64,000 nt of DNA. It comes from Candidatus Altimarinota bacterium (GTDB lineage Bacteria > Patescibacteriota > Gracilibacteria > BD1-5 > UBA2023). The notes beneath the pieces were generated by a model. The model saw only the letters and a list, made by a program, of their open reading frames with translations. It ran no database searches and was not told where the DNA came from. This document shows, piece after piece, positions 51,586 through 59,496 of the stretch (position 1 is its first letter; the number at the start of each line of letters is the position of its first letter). The stretch lies in contig JANJWP010000027.1 in NCBI GenBank assembly GCA_024709505.1, positions 1 through 64,000 of the forward strand, in the 5' to 3' direction. The position numbers were made by a program, and so were the translations under genes.

Positions 51586-52350
51586 ATGACGGCAAATTCC
51601 GCCCTCGTTAAGGATATGCTCGCCAATGCGGTGCATATCGGACACAAACGCCAGTATTGGTCCGCAAAAATGCGCGACTACATCTACGGCACCCAGAACC
51701 ACACTCACGTCTTCGACCTCTCGAAGACCGCTACCCGCCTCGAAGCGGTTAAGGCAGCCCTTGCTGACCTCTCCGCGAAGGGAAAGAGCGTCCTCATCGT
51801 AGGAACCAAGCTCCAAGCGCGCGACCTCGTCCGCGAAATCGCCACCGCGACCAACTGCTACTACATCGACAGCAAGTGGGTTCCGGGCCTCCTCACCAAC
51901 TTCCCGACCATCAAACGTCGCATCGCCACCTATAACAAGATCGAAAAGGATCTCGAAGACGGCGCTCTCGACACCCTTACCAAAAAGGAAAAGTCCCAAA
52001 AGCTTAAGGAACTCGAAAAGCTCCGCAAGGCCTACGAAGGTATCAAAGACCTCAAGCGCACTCCGGATGCCGTTCTCGTCGTTGACGGATACTACGAACT
52101 CCTCGCCCTCACCGAAGCGAAGAAGCTGAAACTTCCTACCTACGCCCTCCTCGGATCGACCGGAGACATCGACAATACCACCGACTTCGTTCCGTGCAAC
52201 GTCAACTCCATCAAGTCGCTCAAATTCGTTCTCGAATATCTCAAGCCCGCGCTCTTCCGCGCAAAGAAAGAAAACATCTTCAAGACCGAACGGATGGCTC
52301 CGAAGGCCGGATCCGAAGAAGTTTCCGAAACCGAAGCTTCCGAAGAGTAA
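51586..52350 (+). CDS. rpsB: 30S ribosomal protein S2
   Basis: A 254-residue S2. Diagnostic segments: MLANAVHIGHKRQYWSAKM, YIYGTQNHTHVFDLSKT, VLIVGTKLQARDLVREIA, YIDSKWVPGLLTNFPTI and PDAVLVVDGYYELLALTEAK, then GSTGDIDNTTDFVPCN. The C-terminus is Glu/Ser-rich. No TGA and strongly biased codons, as expected for a highly expressed gene. First of rpsB-(membrane protein)-tsf. Confidence 0.96.
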   Translation: MTANSALVKDMLANAVHIGHKRQYWSAKMRDYIYGTQNHTHVFDLSKTATRLEAVKAALADLSAKGKSVLIVGTKLQARDLVREIATATNCYYIDSKWVPGLLTNFPTIKRRIATYNKIEKDLEDGALDTLTKKEKSQKLKELEKLRKAYEGIKDLKRTPDAVLVVDGYYELLALTEAKKLKLPTYALLGSTGDIDNTTDFVPCNVNSIKSLKFVLEYLKPALFRAKKENIFKTERMAPKAGSEEVSETEASEE

Positions 52351-52380
52351 TCGTCGAAATAAGATTCACCCCTTGGAAAC

Positions 52381-52707
52381 ATGCCGAACGGAACCGACGA
52401 CGTTTTTTCTAAAAACGATCTTCCGCCCAAGGGCCAACGCGTCCTTGGTGCGGTCTGCTACTTCCCACTAGGTTTCTTCCTCCCTTATTTTCTCGATAAG
52501 GGGCGCGAAGACTTCGTCGCTTACCACGTTCGCGTTGGGGCGTCCTACTTTTTCTTCACGCTTCTGGTCGGATACGTTTTTTGGATTCTCTGGCTCTTCT
52601 ATCTCGTTTTGGGAGCCTATTCCGCCTACAAGGCCTTCTCGGGCGAACGCTACCTTCCCGGGTTCGTAAAAGCCCTCGTTGAAGCCGTGAACGGCGATAA
52701 AAAATAA
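52381..52707 (+). CDS. DUF4870/Tic20-like membrane protein between rpsB and tsf
   Basis: A 108-residue protein with three hydrophobic stretches (VLGAVCYFPLGFFLPYFL; ASYFFFTLLVGYVFWIL; LFYLVLGAYSAYKAF) and a short basic end; HVRVGASYFFF resembles the small Tic20/DUF4870 fold. It lies in the classic rpsB-tsf gap, 30 bp after rpsB and 18 bp before tsf, so it is in the same operon. An unusual insertion into an otherwise conserved gene pair. Function unknown. Confidence 0.7.
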   Translation: MPNGTDDVFSKNDLPPKGQRVLGAVCYFPLGFFLPYFLDKGREDFVAYHVRVGASYFFFTLLVGYVFWILWLFYLVLGAYSAYKAFSGERYLPGFVKALVEAVNGDKK

Positions 52708-52725
52708 CCTAACCCCAAAAACCAC

Positions 52726-53514
52726 ATGGTTACCGCACAAATGGTCAAGGAGCTCCGCGACCGCACCGGCGTTGGAATGGGCGACTGCAAGAACGCGCTC
52801 GTCGAAACGAACGGCGACATCGAAGCCGCCATCGAAGTCCTTCGCAAGAAGGGAATCGCCAAGGCTGCCAAGCGCGCCGGAAACGAAACCTCCGAAGGCA
52901 AGATCAAGATTGTCGTAGAAGGCAATGCCGCTTACGTAGCGGTCGTTACCTGCGAAACCGACTTCGTCGCCCGCAACGAAACCTTCGAAGAAATGCTTAC
53001 CGCGTTCATCGAAATCCGCAAGCAGTCCGCCACCGACGCCGAAGCCCTCGAAAAGGCCGAAGCGCTCAAGGCCTCCGAATACACCCTCAAAGTTGGCGAA
53101 AACCTCGTCATCAAGACCCTCTCCAAGGTCGAAGGCGACGTTCTCGCTTCCTACGTCCATTCCAACTTTAAAAACGGTGCCCTCGTCGTTGCCAAGGCCG
53201 GAACCGACGCTGAAAACCTCAAGCTCGTTGCGATGCATGTCGTCGCTTCGCAGCCGCTCGTTTGCCGCCCGGACGACGTAGATGCCGAATTCGTCGCGAA
53301 GGAACGCGAAATCGCTCTCGCACAGATGCAGGAAGATCCGAAGAACGCCGGAAAGCCGGCTGACATCCTCTCGAAGATCATCGAAGGAAAGATGGCCAAG
53401 CTCAAGGAGGAAAACGCCCTCGAAACCCAACCGTTCGTCGTCAACCCGGATCAAAAGGTCCGCGACTTCATCGGTGCCGGCAACGTCGTTTCGTTCCAGA
53501 AATATTCCATCTAA
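52726..53514 (+). CDS. tsf: Elongation factor Ts
   Basis: A 262-residue nucleotide exchange factor for EF-Tu. N-terminal UBA-like VKELRDRTGVGMGDCKNALVE, then YVAVVTCETDFVARNETF with the TDFV motif that contacts EF-Tu, and the core with MHVVASQPL. Length and order fit the long form. No TGA. Followed by tRNA-Trp. Confidence 0.95.
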   Translation: MVTAQMVKELRDRTGVGMGDCKNALVETNGDIEAAIEVLRKKGIAKAAKRAGNETSEGKIKIVVEGNAAYVAVVTCETDFVARNETFEEMLTAFIEIRKQSATDAEALEKAEALKASEYTLKVGENLVIKTLSKVEGDVLASYVHSNFKNGALVVAKAGTDAENLKLVAMHVVASQPLVCRPDDVDAEFVAKEREIALAQMQEDPKNAGKPADILSKIIEGKMAKLKEENALETQPFVVNPDQKVRDFIGAGNVVSFQKYSI

Positions 53515-53551
53515 TGAACATACGGTGAAGGGGTCTCCCCTTCCCGTTCCT

Positions 53552-53626
53552 AGCCCCATAGTTTATCGGCTAGAATTAGGGACTCCAAATCCCTCGGGGT
53601 AGGTTCGACTCCTACTGGGGCTGCCA
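53552..53626 (+). tRNA. tRNA-Trp (anticodon CCA)
   Basis: Acceptor AGCCCCA/TGGGGCT with G discriminator and encoded CCA, anticodon loop CTCCAAA, T arm GTAGG TTCGACT CCTAC. The CCA anticodon reads UGG only, which fits UGA not being read as Trp here. Confidence 0.92.
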
Positions 53627-53628
53627 TT
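53610..53628 (+). repeat. 19-bp direct repeat, copy 1 (tRNA-Trp 3' end)
   Basis: TCCTACTGGGGCTGCCATT, the 3' end of tRNA-Trp plus two bases. An identical copy lies at 53782-53800. Such tRNA 3' duplications mark integrase attachment sites. Confidence 0.85.
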
Positions 53629-53637
53629 GAAAAAATA

Positions 53638-53670
53638 AACCTCCTGCGCAAGCGGGGGGTTTTGTTTTTT
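53638..53670 (+). terminator. Terminator after tRNA-Trp
   Basis: AACCTCCTGC pairs with GCGGGGGGTT (two G-U) around GCAA, then TTTGTTTTTTC. Confidence 0.75.
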
Positions 53671-53731
53671 CAATCAGCTATCCGAGAGTAGGAGTCGAAC
53701 GGAGGACGAATCCGAAGGATTCGAGGACGAC

Positions 53732-53776
53732 AACGATGCCCGACCTCCGAGTCCGAAGCCGCATTCAGCGGCGAGG
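53732..53776 (+). repeat. 45-bp direct repeat, left copy
   Basis: Runs from AACGATGCCCGACCTCCG to GCATTCAGCGGCGAGG and contains the perfect palindrome GCCGC-ATTCA-GCGGC. A second copy with three mismatches lies at 55275-55319. The two bound the AT-rich island. A GAATCC-GAA-GGATTC palindrome stands just upstream. Confidence 0.85.
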
Positions 53777-53781
53777 AAGAT

Positions 53782-53800
53782 TCCTACTGGGGCTGCCATT
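53782..53800 (+). repeat. 19-bp direct repeat, copy 2 (tRNA-Trp 3' fragment)
   Basis: Exact repeat of the tRNA-Trp 3' end, 172 bp downstream of the original. No other part of a tRNA is rebuilt here, so it is an att-like remnant and not a gene. Confidence 0.85.
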
Positions 53801-53816
53801 CAGTATGAAAGTATCA

Positions 53817-53840
53817 AAAGGAGCCAGAGATGGCTCCTTT
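53817..53840. terminator. Perfect 10-bp hairpin at island edge
   Basis: AAAGGAGCCA GAGA TGGCTCCTTT. No long T tract on either side, so it may be a terminator or another structured site. Confidence 0.5.
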
Positions 53841-54017
53841 ATGCTGTTTCTGGAGTTAGCAGAAAATTCCGGAAAATTGATGATTTTTACGTATGGCAGA
53901 GTGATAGTCAATAAAACTGATAGTCAGTTTGTGGCTTTGGTAAGCCATTTATAATGTTTTTGAGAAATGGCGAGTTCTAAGTAGTAGGTGGAATCTTAGT
54001 GGTATGAGCGTGAGAAA

Positions 54018-54152
54018 ATGGAGAGTTTGTGGTTATTTGGAGAGGTTGGTGGAGTTAATTATCCCCACTATACACTCAAAGAACTTGCCACCAATGAGGA
54101 GAGAAAACTGCATTCGGTTTTTTTGATTGATCTTCGTCGTTTGAATGAATAA
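54018..54152 (+). CDS. Short hypothetical ORF in the island
   Basis: A 44-codon ORF, MESLWLFGEVGG then NYPHYTLKELATNEERKLHS, closed by TAA. The sequence looks protein-like but is short and may be the surviving start of a decayed gene. No function recognised. Confidence 0.3.
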   Translation: MESLWLFGEVGGVNYPHYTLKELATNEERKLHSVFLIDLRRLNE

Positions 54153-54514
54153 CTACGGGAATATCACTATTCTTCATAAATCTAAAATGTACCCTCTTGC
54201 CTTTCTTGAAATAGGTGGAAATTATCACTCTATGATTTTCATCAGAACGGACAAAACCGTAGTAATCAAATCATGTATATCCAAGCAAAGGAATTCGAAG
54301 TTCAAATCCTACAAGAATACAGAAAGGAGTCTCTCATTGAAGTACGATATTTCGCATTCAAGAAACTTCGGACCGATAACTCCAATGTATCATCAAAGAT
54401 GAATTTTCGGAAAAGCTTTTAAAAAAGAGGAATTTCTTTAATAATTCTTTTGCGAGAAATACACAAAGCGCACTTACGCAAAATAAAGAAATATAAATAA
54501 TCATAATCTAAAAA

Positions 54515-54769
54515 TTACTTATAAATATCTCTTCGATGTCCTATTTTGAGGAAAATAACATCGTCTCATTCCCTTTTGTACAAAAATCTATAATTTCAAA
54601 TTCTAAGTCTCTCTGTTGCGGGAAGAAGATTTACAACTCGTTTACTTGAAGCCTTCAATCTTTCATTATCTTTCAAAGAAATAAGCGATTCCGAAAGCAT
54701 GTTTTGTATGTTCGGATCAAATGATTCAAATTCTTTCAGGGCTTGTTTGGTAAAATGAAACACTATCAT
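54515..54769 (-). CDS. RelE/ParE-superfamily toxin
   Basis: An 84-residue basic protein visible only with UGA as Gly (two TGA). It begins MIVFHFTKQALKEFESFD, has a Lys/Arg-rich middle (ERLKASSKRVVNLLP) and ends with ERLRIGNYRFLYKREGDDVI then FLKIGHRRDIYK, the RLRxGxYRxxY and GHRRxxY motifs of RelE-type mRNA interferases or ParE relatives. The Gly of RIGNYR is TGA. It starts 2 bp after the antitoxin stop, so the pair is an operon. RelE and ParE modes of action cannot be told apart by eye. Confidence 0.85.
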
Positions 54770-54771
54770 GA

Positions 54772-55011
54772 TTAAATAGTGAAAGATGCAATTCCTGACG
54801 CTTCGGATTTTTTCAAAGCTTCTTGTAAAAATTCACGATTTTTATGCATTTCATACGCTTCCATATACTCTTCAATAAAATCATCACATTCAGTAAAAAA
54901 AGGAAGAAGAATTCATTCAGGCTTTCATCTTCGAATAATATAAGAAGGGGTTTTTTCTTTTGTAATGCTTGCTGAATTTCTTTGGAGATCGGTAGTAGTA
55001 TAGAATTTCAT
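54772..55011 (-). CDS. Phd/YefM- or RelB-like antitoxin
   Basis: A 79-residue acidic protein, split in the standard code by two TGA codons. The N-terminus MKFYTTTDLQRNSASITKEK and IIRRGKPEGILLPF match the DNA-binding half of Phd/YefM antitoxins (TTxxLxxN..., then xxxGKPEAxLxx). The C-terminal half (ECDDFIEEYMEAYEMH, ALKKSEASGIASFTI) is helical and would wrap the toxin. Such antitoxins neutralise the toxin and repress the operon. AT-rich DNA upstream (55020-55075) has TATA-like boxes for its promoter. Confidence 0.85.
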
Positions 55012-55274
55012 ATGTATTTGATTACGTATTAAACTATGTTTTATACTATATATAATAAGATACGAATACGAAATGATTTCATAAAAAAACTTCCACATTC
55101 TATAGTTAGCACATCTAAGTAACGCTACTTTGCCTTTGCATAGCCAAAACAGCATTCAAAAAAATTCCTTAATTTTATCAGAAACCCTTTGCTAATGCGG
55201 TTTACTGAAGAAAAGTTGTAATCCATATCCAAGTGGTATGCTCGAAACTGAGTTTTCCTTATTACAAAGAGCAA
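55012..55274. other. AT-rich upstream region of the toxin-antitoxin operon
   Basis: Contains TATA-like sequence on the minus strand around 55030-55060 that could be the promoter and operator of the toxin-antitoxin genes. A minus-strand ORF of 60 codons (55125-55307) crosses into the direct repeat and lacks coding character. No other feature seen. Confidence 0.45.
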
Positions 55275-55319
55275 AACGATGTCCGACCTCCGCGTCCGAA
55301 ACCGCATTCAGCGGCGAGG
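55275..55319 (+). repeat. 45-bp direct repeat, right copy
   Basis: Runs from AACGATGTCCGACCTCCG to GCATTCAGCGGCGAGG; three mismatches to the copy at 53732-53776. G+C content returns to the host level immediately after it, marking the right edge of the island. Confidence 0.85.
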
Positions 55320-55341
55320 GAGCGGAACGCTTCAGACACAG

Positions 55342-55370
55342 TTGACTTCAAAAAATAATCGTCCTATAAT
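55342..55370 (+). promoter_or_regulatory. Strong promoter of the fibrinogen-like gene
   Basis: TTGACT at 55342-55347, 17-nt spacer, TATAAT at 55365-55370. Expected leader of about 20 nt, pyrimidine-rich, no Shine-Dalgarno. Confidence 0.75.
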
Positions 55371-55397
55371 TCCCGCGTTTGTTTTTCGCCCCCTGGC

Positions 55398-56348
55398 ATG
55401 CACAAGGAACTCTCCAAAGCCTTTCATTCAGCTCTCGTATTCTTTTGAACGGTAGGGATCCTTTCGATATCCTACGGCGCATGGAACGGCACGATGTCCC
55501 AAGTCTCTTCGGGGAGTGGACTCACTTCACAAGGATGGAACGCCATCGTGAACAATATTGACCACCTCAAATCGAAAACGACTTCGGTAAACTGTCCTTC
55601 CGGGCAGTACGTCACGGGGTTTGACGCTTCGGGGAACATCGTCTGCTCGAATCCGTTCGTCAACATCGTAGCAAACGGTTCCGGGCGGAAATGGTCGGAC
55701 AATACCTTCGCGACCAGTTGCAACGGATATAGGAATCCCGCCTCCGGAAATTATACCTATTCGGGGTTGACCGGGGATGGCATTTATACCGTCAAGCCCG
55801 CCGGAAGCGAAATCAATGTCTATTGCGACATGACTTCCGACGGCGGCGGCTGGACGCTCGTAGCGCGTTCGATAAGCACCGTTGCGGCGAGTACCCACAT
55901 GGTTTCATCAGCGGTTTCGACGGTTCTTGATCCAGGTCAAACATTCGTTGGAAAATTGAGCGATTCGATCATCAACCAAATCGCCCCCTATTCCGCGGGA
56001 AATCCCCCCGTATTCAAACAGGATTGCCAAAGCCGGGTCAACTACTACAAGCTCGCCGCCAATTTCGACGCGACGGCGGCAGGCATTTGAACGATACAAA
56101 TTTCGGTAGCCTGACCGAGCAGCGGATTCTTTTCGGTCAATAACAGTTATTCCAATTGTTCGAAAGGACTTCAGGGGTGCGACTGTTCAACCAGCGGATG
56201 CTGGTGACATAACGGGGGGCGGAATCCCGGGGCATTATTCGGAGCCATGGGCGGATTTTGAGGCACGACGAACGGATGTTTCTATACCGACAATTCCTTG
56301 CAGACTTCGGCTTGGTCGAACGGAAGCGGAAAAACCTGGGTGCGGTAA
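55398..56348 (+). CDS. Surface protein with fibrinogen-like domain
   Basis: A 316-residue protein read through five TGA codons, ending TAA. One N-terminal membrane helix (ALVFFGTVGILSISYGAW); then CPSGQYVTGFDASGNIVCS and a fibrinogen C-terminal-like domain: GLTGDGIYTVKPAGSEINV, YCDMTSDGGGWTLVAR, with a Cys-rich end (NCSKGLQGCDCSTSGCWG). In bacteria these domains occur on exported adhesion proteins and bind glycans or proteins. It starts just right of the island, under a strong promoter. It converges with the glycosidase gene (19 bp). Confidence 0.78.
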
Positions 56349-56367
56349 CGTTCTCGATGCTTCGCAA

Positions 56368-57540
56368 TTAGAACGATCAGCCTCCTGCCGTTCGATATTC
56401 CTTTTTCGGCGTACGTTTTACCGTTTTCGGAGCATAGGGGCCCTTGCCGTTTCCGAGCGCGAGAAAATCGAGAGCGGCGCGGTAATCGGACGGATGATCG
56501 GGTGAAAGGACCTTCCAATCCAATTCGCCGTGCACGGGCTTCGAAAGTCCGTAGGTAGCATCAACGTTGAAATAAAGCGCATAGGAGAGTTTTTCGGAAT
56601 ATGCCGAAAAACGGGCAAGGTCGGCAATCCAAGCGTTCTTGTCGGCAAAGTTTTCCAAATAGGATTTTCGGGCCTTTTCCCAAGTCCACTGCCCCTTGAA
56701 CCGTACTGCGGTCGTTCCAACTTCGTCGAGGCCGACTGGTTTGCCGTATCTTTCAAGGCGTTTCAATAAGGCGTAATTGCCGAGCATTTCTTCAGCCGTT
56801 TTCCATCCGGCCCAAAATTCCGGCTTGGCGCGTCCCCAATTGTACAAGGTCGTCCCCACGGCATCGACGTATTCGTCTCAGGGCCAATAATCTTCGAACG
56901 TAGGGCAAAAGGGTTTCTCTTCCCGAATCGGCCCATCCAACTCGCAATGATACAGGCGTGAGGATTGATTTGGGCGCTCATCGTCGGTGGGGAGGTCGAG
57001 CGAATTGACCGAAAATACCATCTTGAATCGCGAGGACGAAAGTCCGTTTTTTCGCGAAAGAGCATGCACGTGCCGGAACGCCTTACGAAAATCTTTCGGA
57101 TGGGAAGCCCAAGAATACCATCCGCCGTTCATTTCGTGCATGGTACGGAACAATACCCGGATTTTCAGTTCTCGGACAGTTTGGAAAAAACGGGAATACG
57201 CGTCGTCAAACGATCCCGAAGCCACTTCGGCGGCCGTGTGTCAAAAAGGAGAAACGGTAACATGATAGGTTCGACCCGTTCAAAGAAGCGTTACCGCCCG
57301 GCGGAATTCGGCATCGGTTCCGGTTCCATACCCGTCATAAATGAAGGCGACGGTCGAAACGCTCGTTCCGGGATAACGTTTCTCGATTCAAAGAATCTCT
57401 TCCGGGAGATTCTGCTCTGCGCGCAACCCAGTAAGAATCGTCTTTGACTCGGCATGAGCGGAACCGAAAATCCCAATCGTGCCCAAAAGGAAAAGGAGGG
57501 TGGCAATTCTTGAAAGGAACGGGTCGAAACGGTGGAACAT
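56368..57540 (-). CDS. Secreted glycoside hydrolase, GH26-like (mannanase family fold)
   Basis: A 390-residue protein with signal peptide (RIATLLFLLGTIGIFGSAHA) and a (beta/alpha)8 pattern. RTMHEMNGGWYSWASHPKDF and FRHVHAL carry the GH26 acid/base Glu motif, and GKPVGLDEVGTTAV the likely nucleophile Glu; PGDEYVDAVGTTLYNWG is the usual YPGDxYVDxVG segment. Five TGA codons (56377, 56878, 57241 and two more) are Gly. It probably hydrolyses a beta-mannan or related glycan outside the cell; the exact substrate is not known. End extended past TGA to TAA at 56368. Confidence 0.8.
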
Positions 57541-57708
57541 CTGAAAAAATCAATGGGGCAACCGTCGAAAATCCTATCCGAAAGCCCAAAAACGCAAGCG
57601 CGATCCGATTCGATTGCGAGGATGCCCGTCGAATGTCCGGCGTTTTTTCTTGATTCGCCCGCTCCGGGGCGTACAATGGCTTTGGTATTCGTTCACCCCT
57701 TCTCCACT

Positions 57709-58092
57709 ATGAACGACGCTGCGATCCTTCAAATATTCGCCCTCGCGTATCTCGCGGTCGGCATCGGCGGGCTCGTCGATCCGAAAATGGCAAAAGGACT
57801 CATGCGCGATTTCGAAGACAATCGCGCCCTCGCCTACTTAGCCGGACTCTTCGGCCTCATCATCGGATACGCCATCGTGGCGACGAGATGAGAAATATCG
57901 GGAACTCCCGAAACCGTTCTGGCCGTGCTCGGCTGGATATCCCTTCTCAAAGGACTTTCGCTCATGGCGCTCCCCGTTCAATTCATGAAAATGGGGGCAG
58001 CCATGCTAAAGCCCGCATTCGTCGTCCACCTGCTTCCTTATTTCGCGCTTTTGCTTTCCGGAGTCGCCTTTTGGCTCTCGGGCATGGCCTAA
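57709..58092 (+). CDS. Small four-helix membrane protein, hypothetical
   Basis: A 127-residue protein with four hydrophobic helices (ILQIFALAYLAVGIGGLV; YLAGLFGLIIGYAIVAT; VLAVLGWISLLKGLSLMAL; HLLPYFALLLSGVAFWLS). One TGA (57889) is Gly at a helix-turn. Start at MNDAAILQ after a pyrimidine-rich leader. It lies 15 bp before an S4-domain gene, so they are co-transcribed. Function unknown. Confidence 0.65.
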
Positions 58093-58107
58093 TCCCTCCC
58101 CTTCTCC

Positions 58108-58320
58108 ATGGAGTTTCCCGTTTCCGGATGACACATCGAACTCGCCCAACTGCTCAAGGCCGCAAGGCTCGTTTCGACGGGTTGAGAAGCGAAACTCGCC
58201 GTCAAGAGCGGATTTGCCTCGCTCAATGGCGAAAAATGCTGCATGTGCGCAAAAAAAGTGTTTCCCGGGGATTCGGTGACCTTCGACGGAAAAACCATTG
58301 ACGTCACGGTTCGCAAATAA
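58108..58320 (+). CDS. S4-domain RNA-binding protein (YbcJ/YaaA-like)
   Basis: A 70-residue protein, too short for many gene finders and broken twice by TGA in the standard code. HIELAQLLKAARLVSTGGEAK, VKSGFASLNGE and FPGDSVTFDGKTIDV follow the compact S4 fold (xLxxFLKxxxxxxSGGEAKxxIxxGxVxVNG...xxGD). The TGG-EAK Gly is TGA. S4 proteins bind structured RNA. It carries an unusual CCMC motif after LNGEK. Confidence 0.82.
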
Positions 58321-58345
58321 CTCCGCCTTTTCTTTTAATCGCGGT

Positions 58346-59011
58346 TTATTCGCCCGAATCGCGAAAAAGCGCCGCGATATCGGCATAAGCGAAGCCCGCC
58401 CGCAAAAGTCGGTCGCGGGCTTTGTTTTTTTCTTGGGACGAGAATTCCAAAACGTTCGGAACCGAATGGAATTCGGAGAGGATTTCGCCGTCGCAAGGAT
58501 ACATTTCCCGAACGTAATCCGGAAGCCGGTCGCGAAATTCCGGATATTCCGCGCGGATTTGCGCGAGAACGGCGGCGTTCGACTTTCCTTTCGCCGCGAA
58601 TGTCGAAAGTCGCTTGTCAATAGCGGGTTTGCGGATGCTCCAATCGGAAAAGGAAAGTTCGTTCTCCATGGACGTCCGAACGTCCTCGGAATCGAAGCCC
58701 TTGCGCAAAAGCGATGCCGAAACCTTTGCGCGGGGTTTGCCCGAAACCGCTTGGGAAGCGATTTTCGATTCGAGATTCCGAACGTCGCTCACGTAAGTCG
58801 AAAAGCGGACGAAAACCTCTTCGGCCAGGGATGGGGTCGCGGCCTTGAGGAGCAACTTGATCCGAAGTTTGGCAAGCGGCGGCGCGTATCGTCCGTAATA
58901 CCACGCCGCATAAGACAGAAGCTTGTCAGGATCGGAGATGGGTTTTGACGGAGTTTTTCGGGCGAACAAGGGTGAAAAATGGGCGGTATTCGCCCGAATG
59001 ATATCAACCAT
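58346..59011 (-). CDS. recX: RecX-family regulatory protein
   Basis: A 221-residue basic helical protein with tandem three-helix repeats: LLSYAAWYYGRYAPPLAKLRIKLL, then KVSASLLRKGFDSEDVRTSM and NAAVLAQIRAEYPEF, GFAYADIAALF, typical of RecX, which inhibits RecA filament growth. Start at MVDIIRANTAHF chosen over a longer form overlapping the next gene. Identity is good for fold, moderate for function because sequence is divergent. Confidence 0.68.
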   Translation of the reverse strand: MVDIIRANTAHFSPLFARKTPSKPISDPDKLLSYAAWYYGRYAPPLAKLRIKLLLKAATPSLAEEVFVRFSTYVSDVRNLESKIASQAVSGKPRAKVSASLLRKGFDSEDVRTSMENELSFSDWSIRKPAIDKRLSTFAAKGKSNAAVLAQIRAEYPEFRDRLPDYVREMYPCDGEILSEFHSVPNVLEFSSQEKNKARDRLLRAGFAYADIAALFRDSGE

Positions 59012-59081
59012 TCCCCCTTTCGCGAAGAAATTGTTGCGAAAAATCCGTGACAAGCGCGCGCGAAACGGTATCTTATGCCGC

Positions 59082-59471
59082 ATGAACGACTTTTTCTTCC
59101 TTCTGCTCCTCGCGGTTCCGCTCACGCTTGCGGCAAGCTTTTTAATTGCCGCCAAACGTCAACGGAAAGAACTCAAACCCAAAGACCGCTCAAAGCTCAT
59201 AAACGAGCTTTTACGATTGGAAAACCGCTCCTCTTCCGAACGGATCGTCGGATATGACAAGGTGCTCGATCACGCGCTTGCGGCCTACGGATTGCACGGA
59301 ACCCTCGGGGAAAAGCTCAAAAAAGAGCCGGTCGTGCTCCGGGGAAAACTCGACGAAATCTGGAAGTTCCACAAAATCCGCAACCGCATCGTCCACGATT
59401 TGGAACCCGTCGCGGGCTTGGACGAACACGCCGACCGTTACAAGCGTTTGATTTTAGAAATATTGACGTAA
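59082..59471 (+). CDS. Membrane-anchored HEPN-like small protein
   Basis: A 129-residue protein: N-terminal helix (FFFLLLLAVPLTLAASFLIAA), a basic stretch and a helical domain ending with FHKIRNRIVHDLEP, an RxxxxH motif like the RNase motif of HEPN domains. Whether it cuts RNA is not known. The coding 3' end overlaps the promoter of the ncRNA downstream. Confidence 0.55.
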   Translation: MNDFFFLLLLAVPLTLAASFLIAAKRQRKELKPKDRSKLINELLRLENRSSSERIVGYDKVLDHALAAYGLHGTLGEKLKKEPVVLRGKLDEIWKFHKIRNRIVHDLEPVAGLDEHADRYKRLILEILT

Positions 59472-59490
59472 GCGCTTTCTTTCGTATTAT
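59463..59490 (+). promoter_or_regulatory. Promoter of the putative ncRNA
   Basis: TTGACG at 59463-59468, 16-nt spacer, TATTAT at 59485-59490; overlaps the stop codon of the HEPN-like gene. Confidence 0.55.
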
Positions 59491-59496
59491 CAGGTC

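Larger units (their letters stand above)
53801..54514. other. AT-rich part of the island with decayed coding remnants
   Basis: Clearly richer in A+T than all flanking genes. It holds a terminator-like hairpin (53817-53840), one short ORF (54018-54152) and scattered coding-like fragments in other frames (for instance MIFIRTDKTVVIKS near 54231, and LQEYRKESLIEVRYFAFKKL near 54310) broken by stops. I see no intact gene other than the toxin-antitoxin pair on the minus strand further right. Interpreted as remains of an integrated element. Confidence 0.6.

Noticed and set aside
53552-53626. UGA read as tryptophan (code 4)
   Set aside because: tRNA-Trp has CCA, not UCA, and TGA positions match conserved Gly, never Trp.
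53736-53954. A 72-codon ORF starting within the left island repeat
   Set aside because: It starts in a repeat and passes through a perfect hairpin and the tRNA fragment, so it is not a likely gene.
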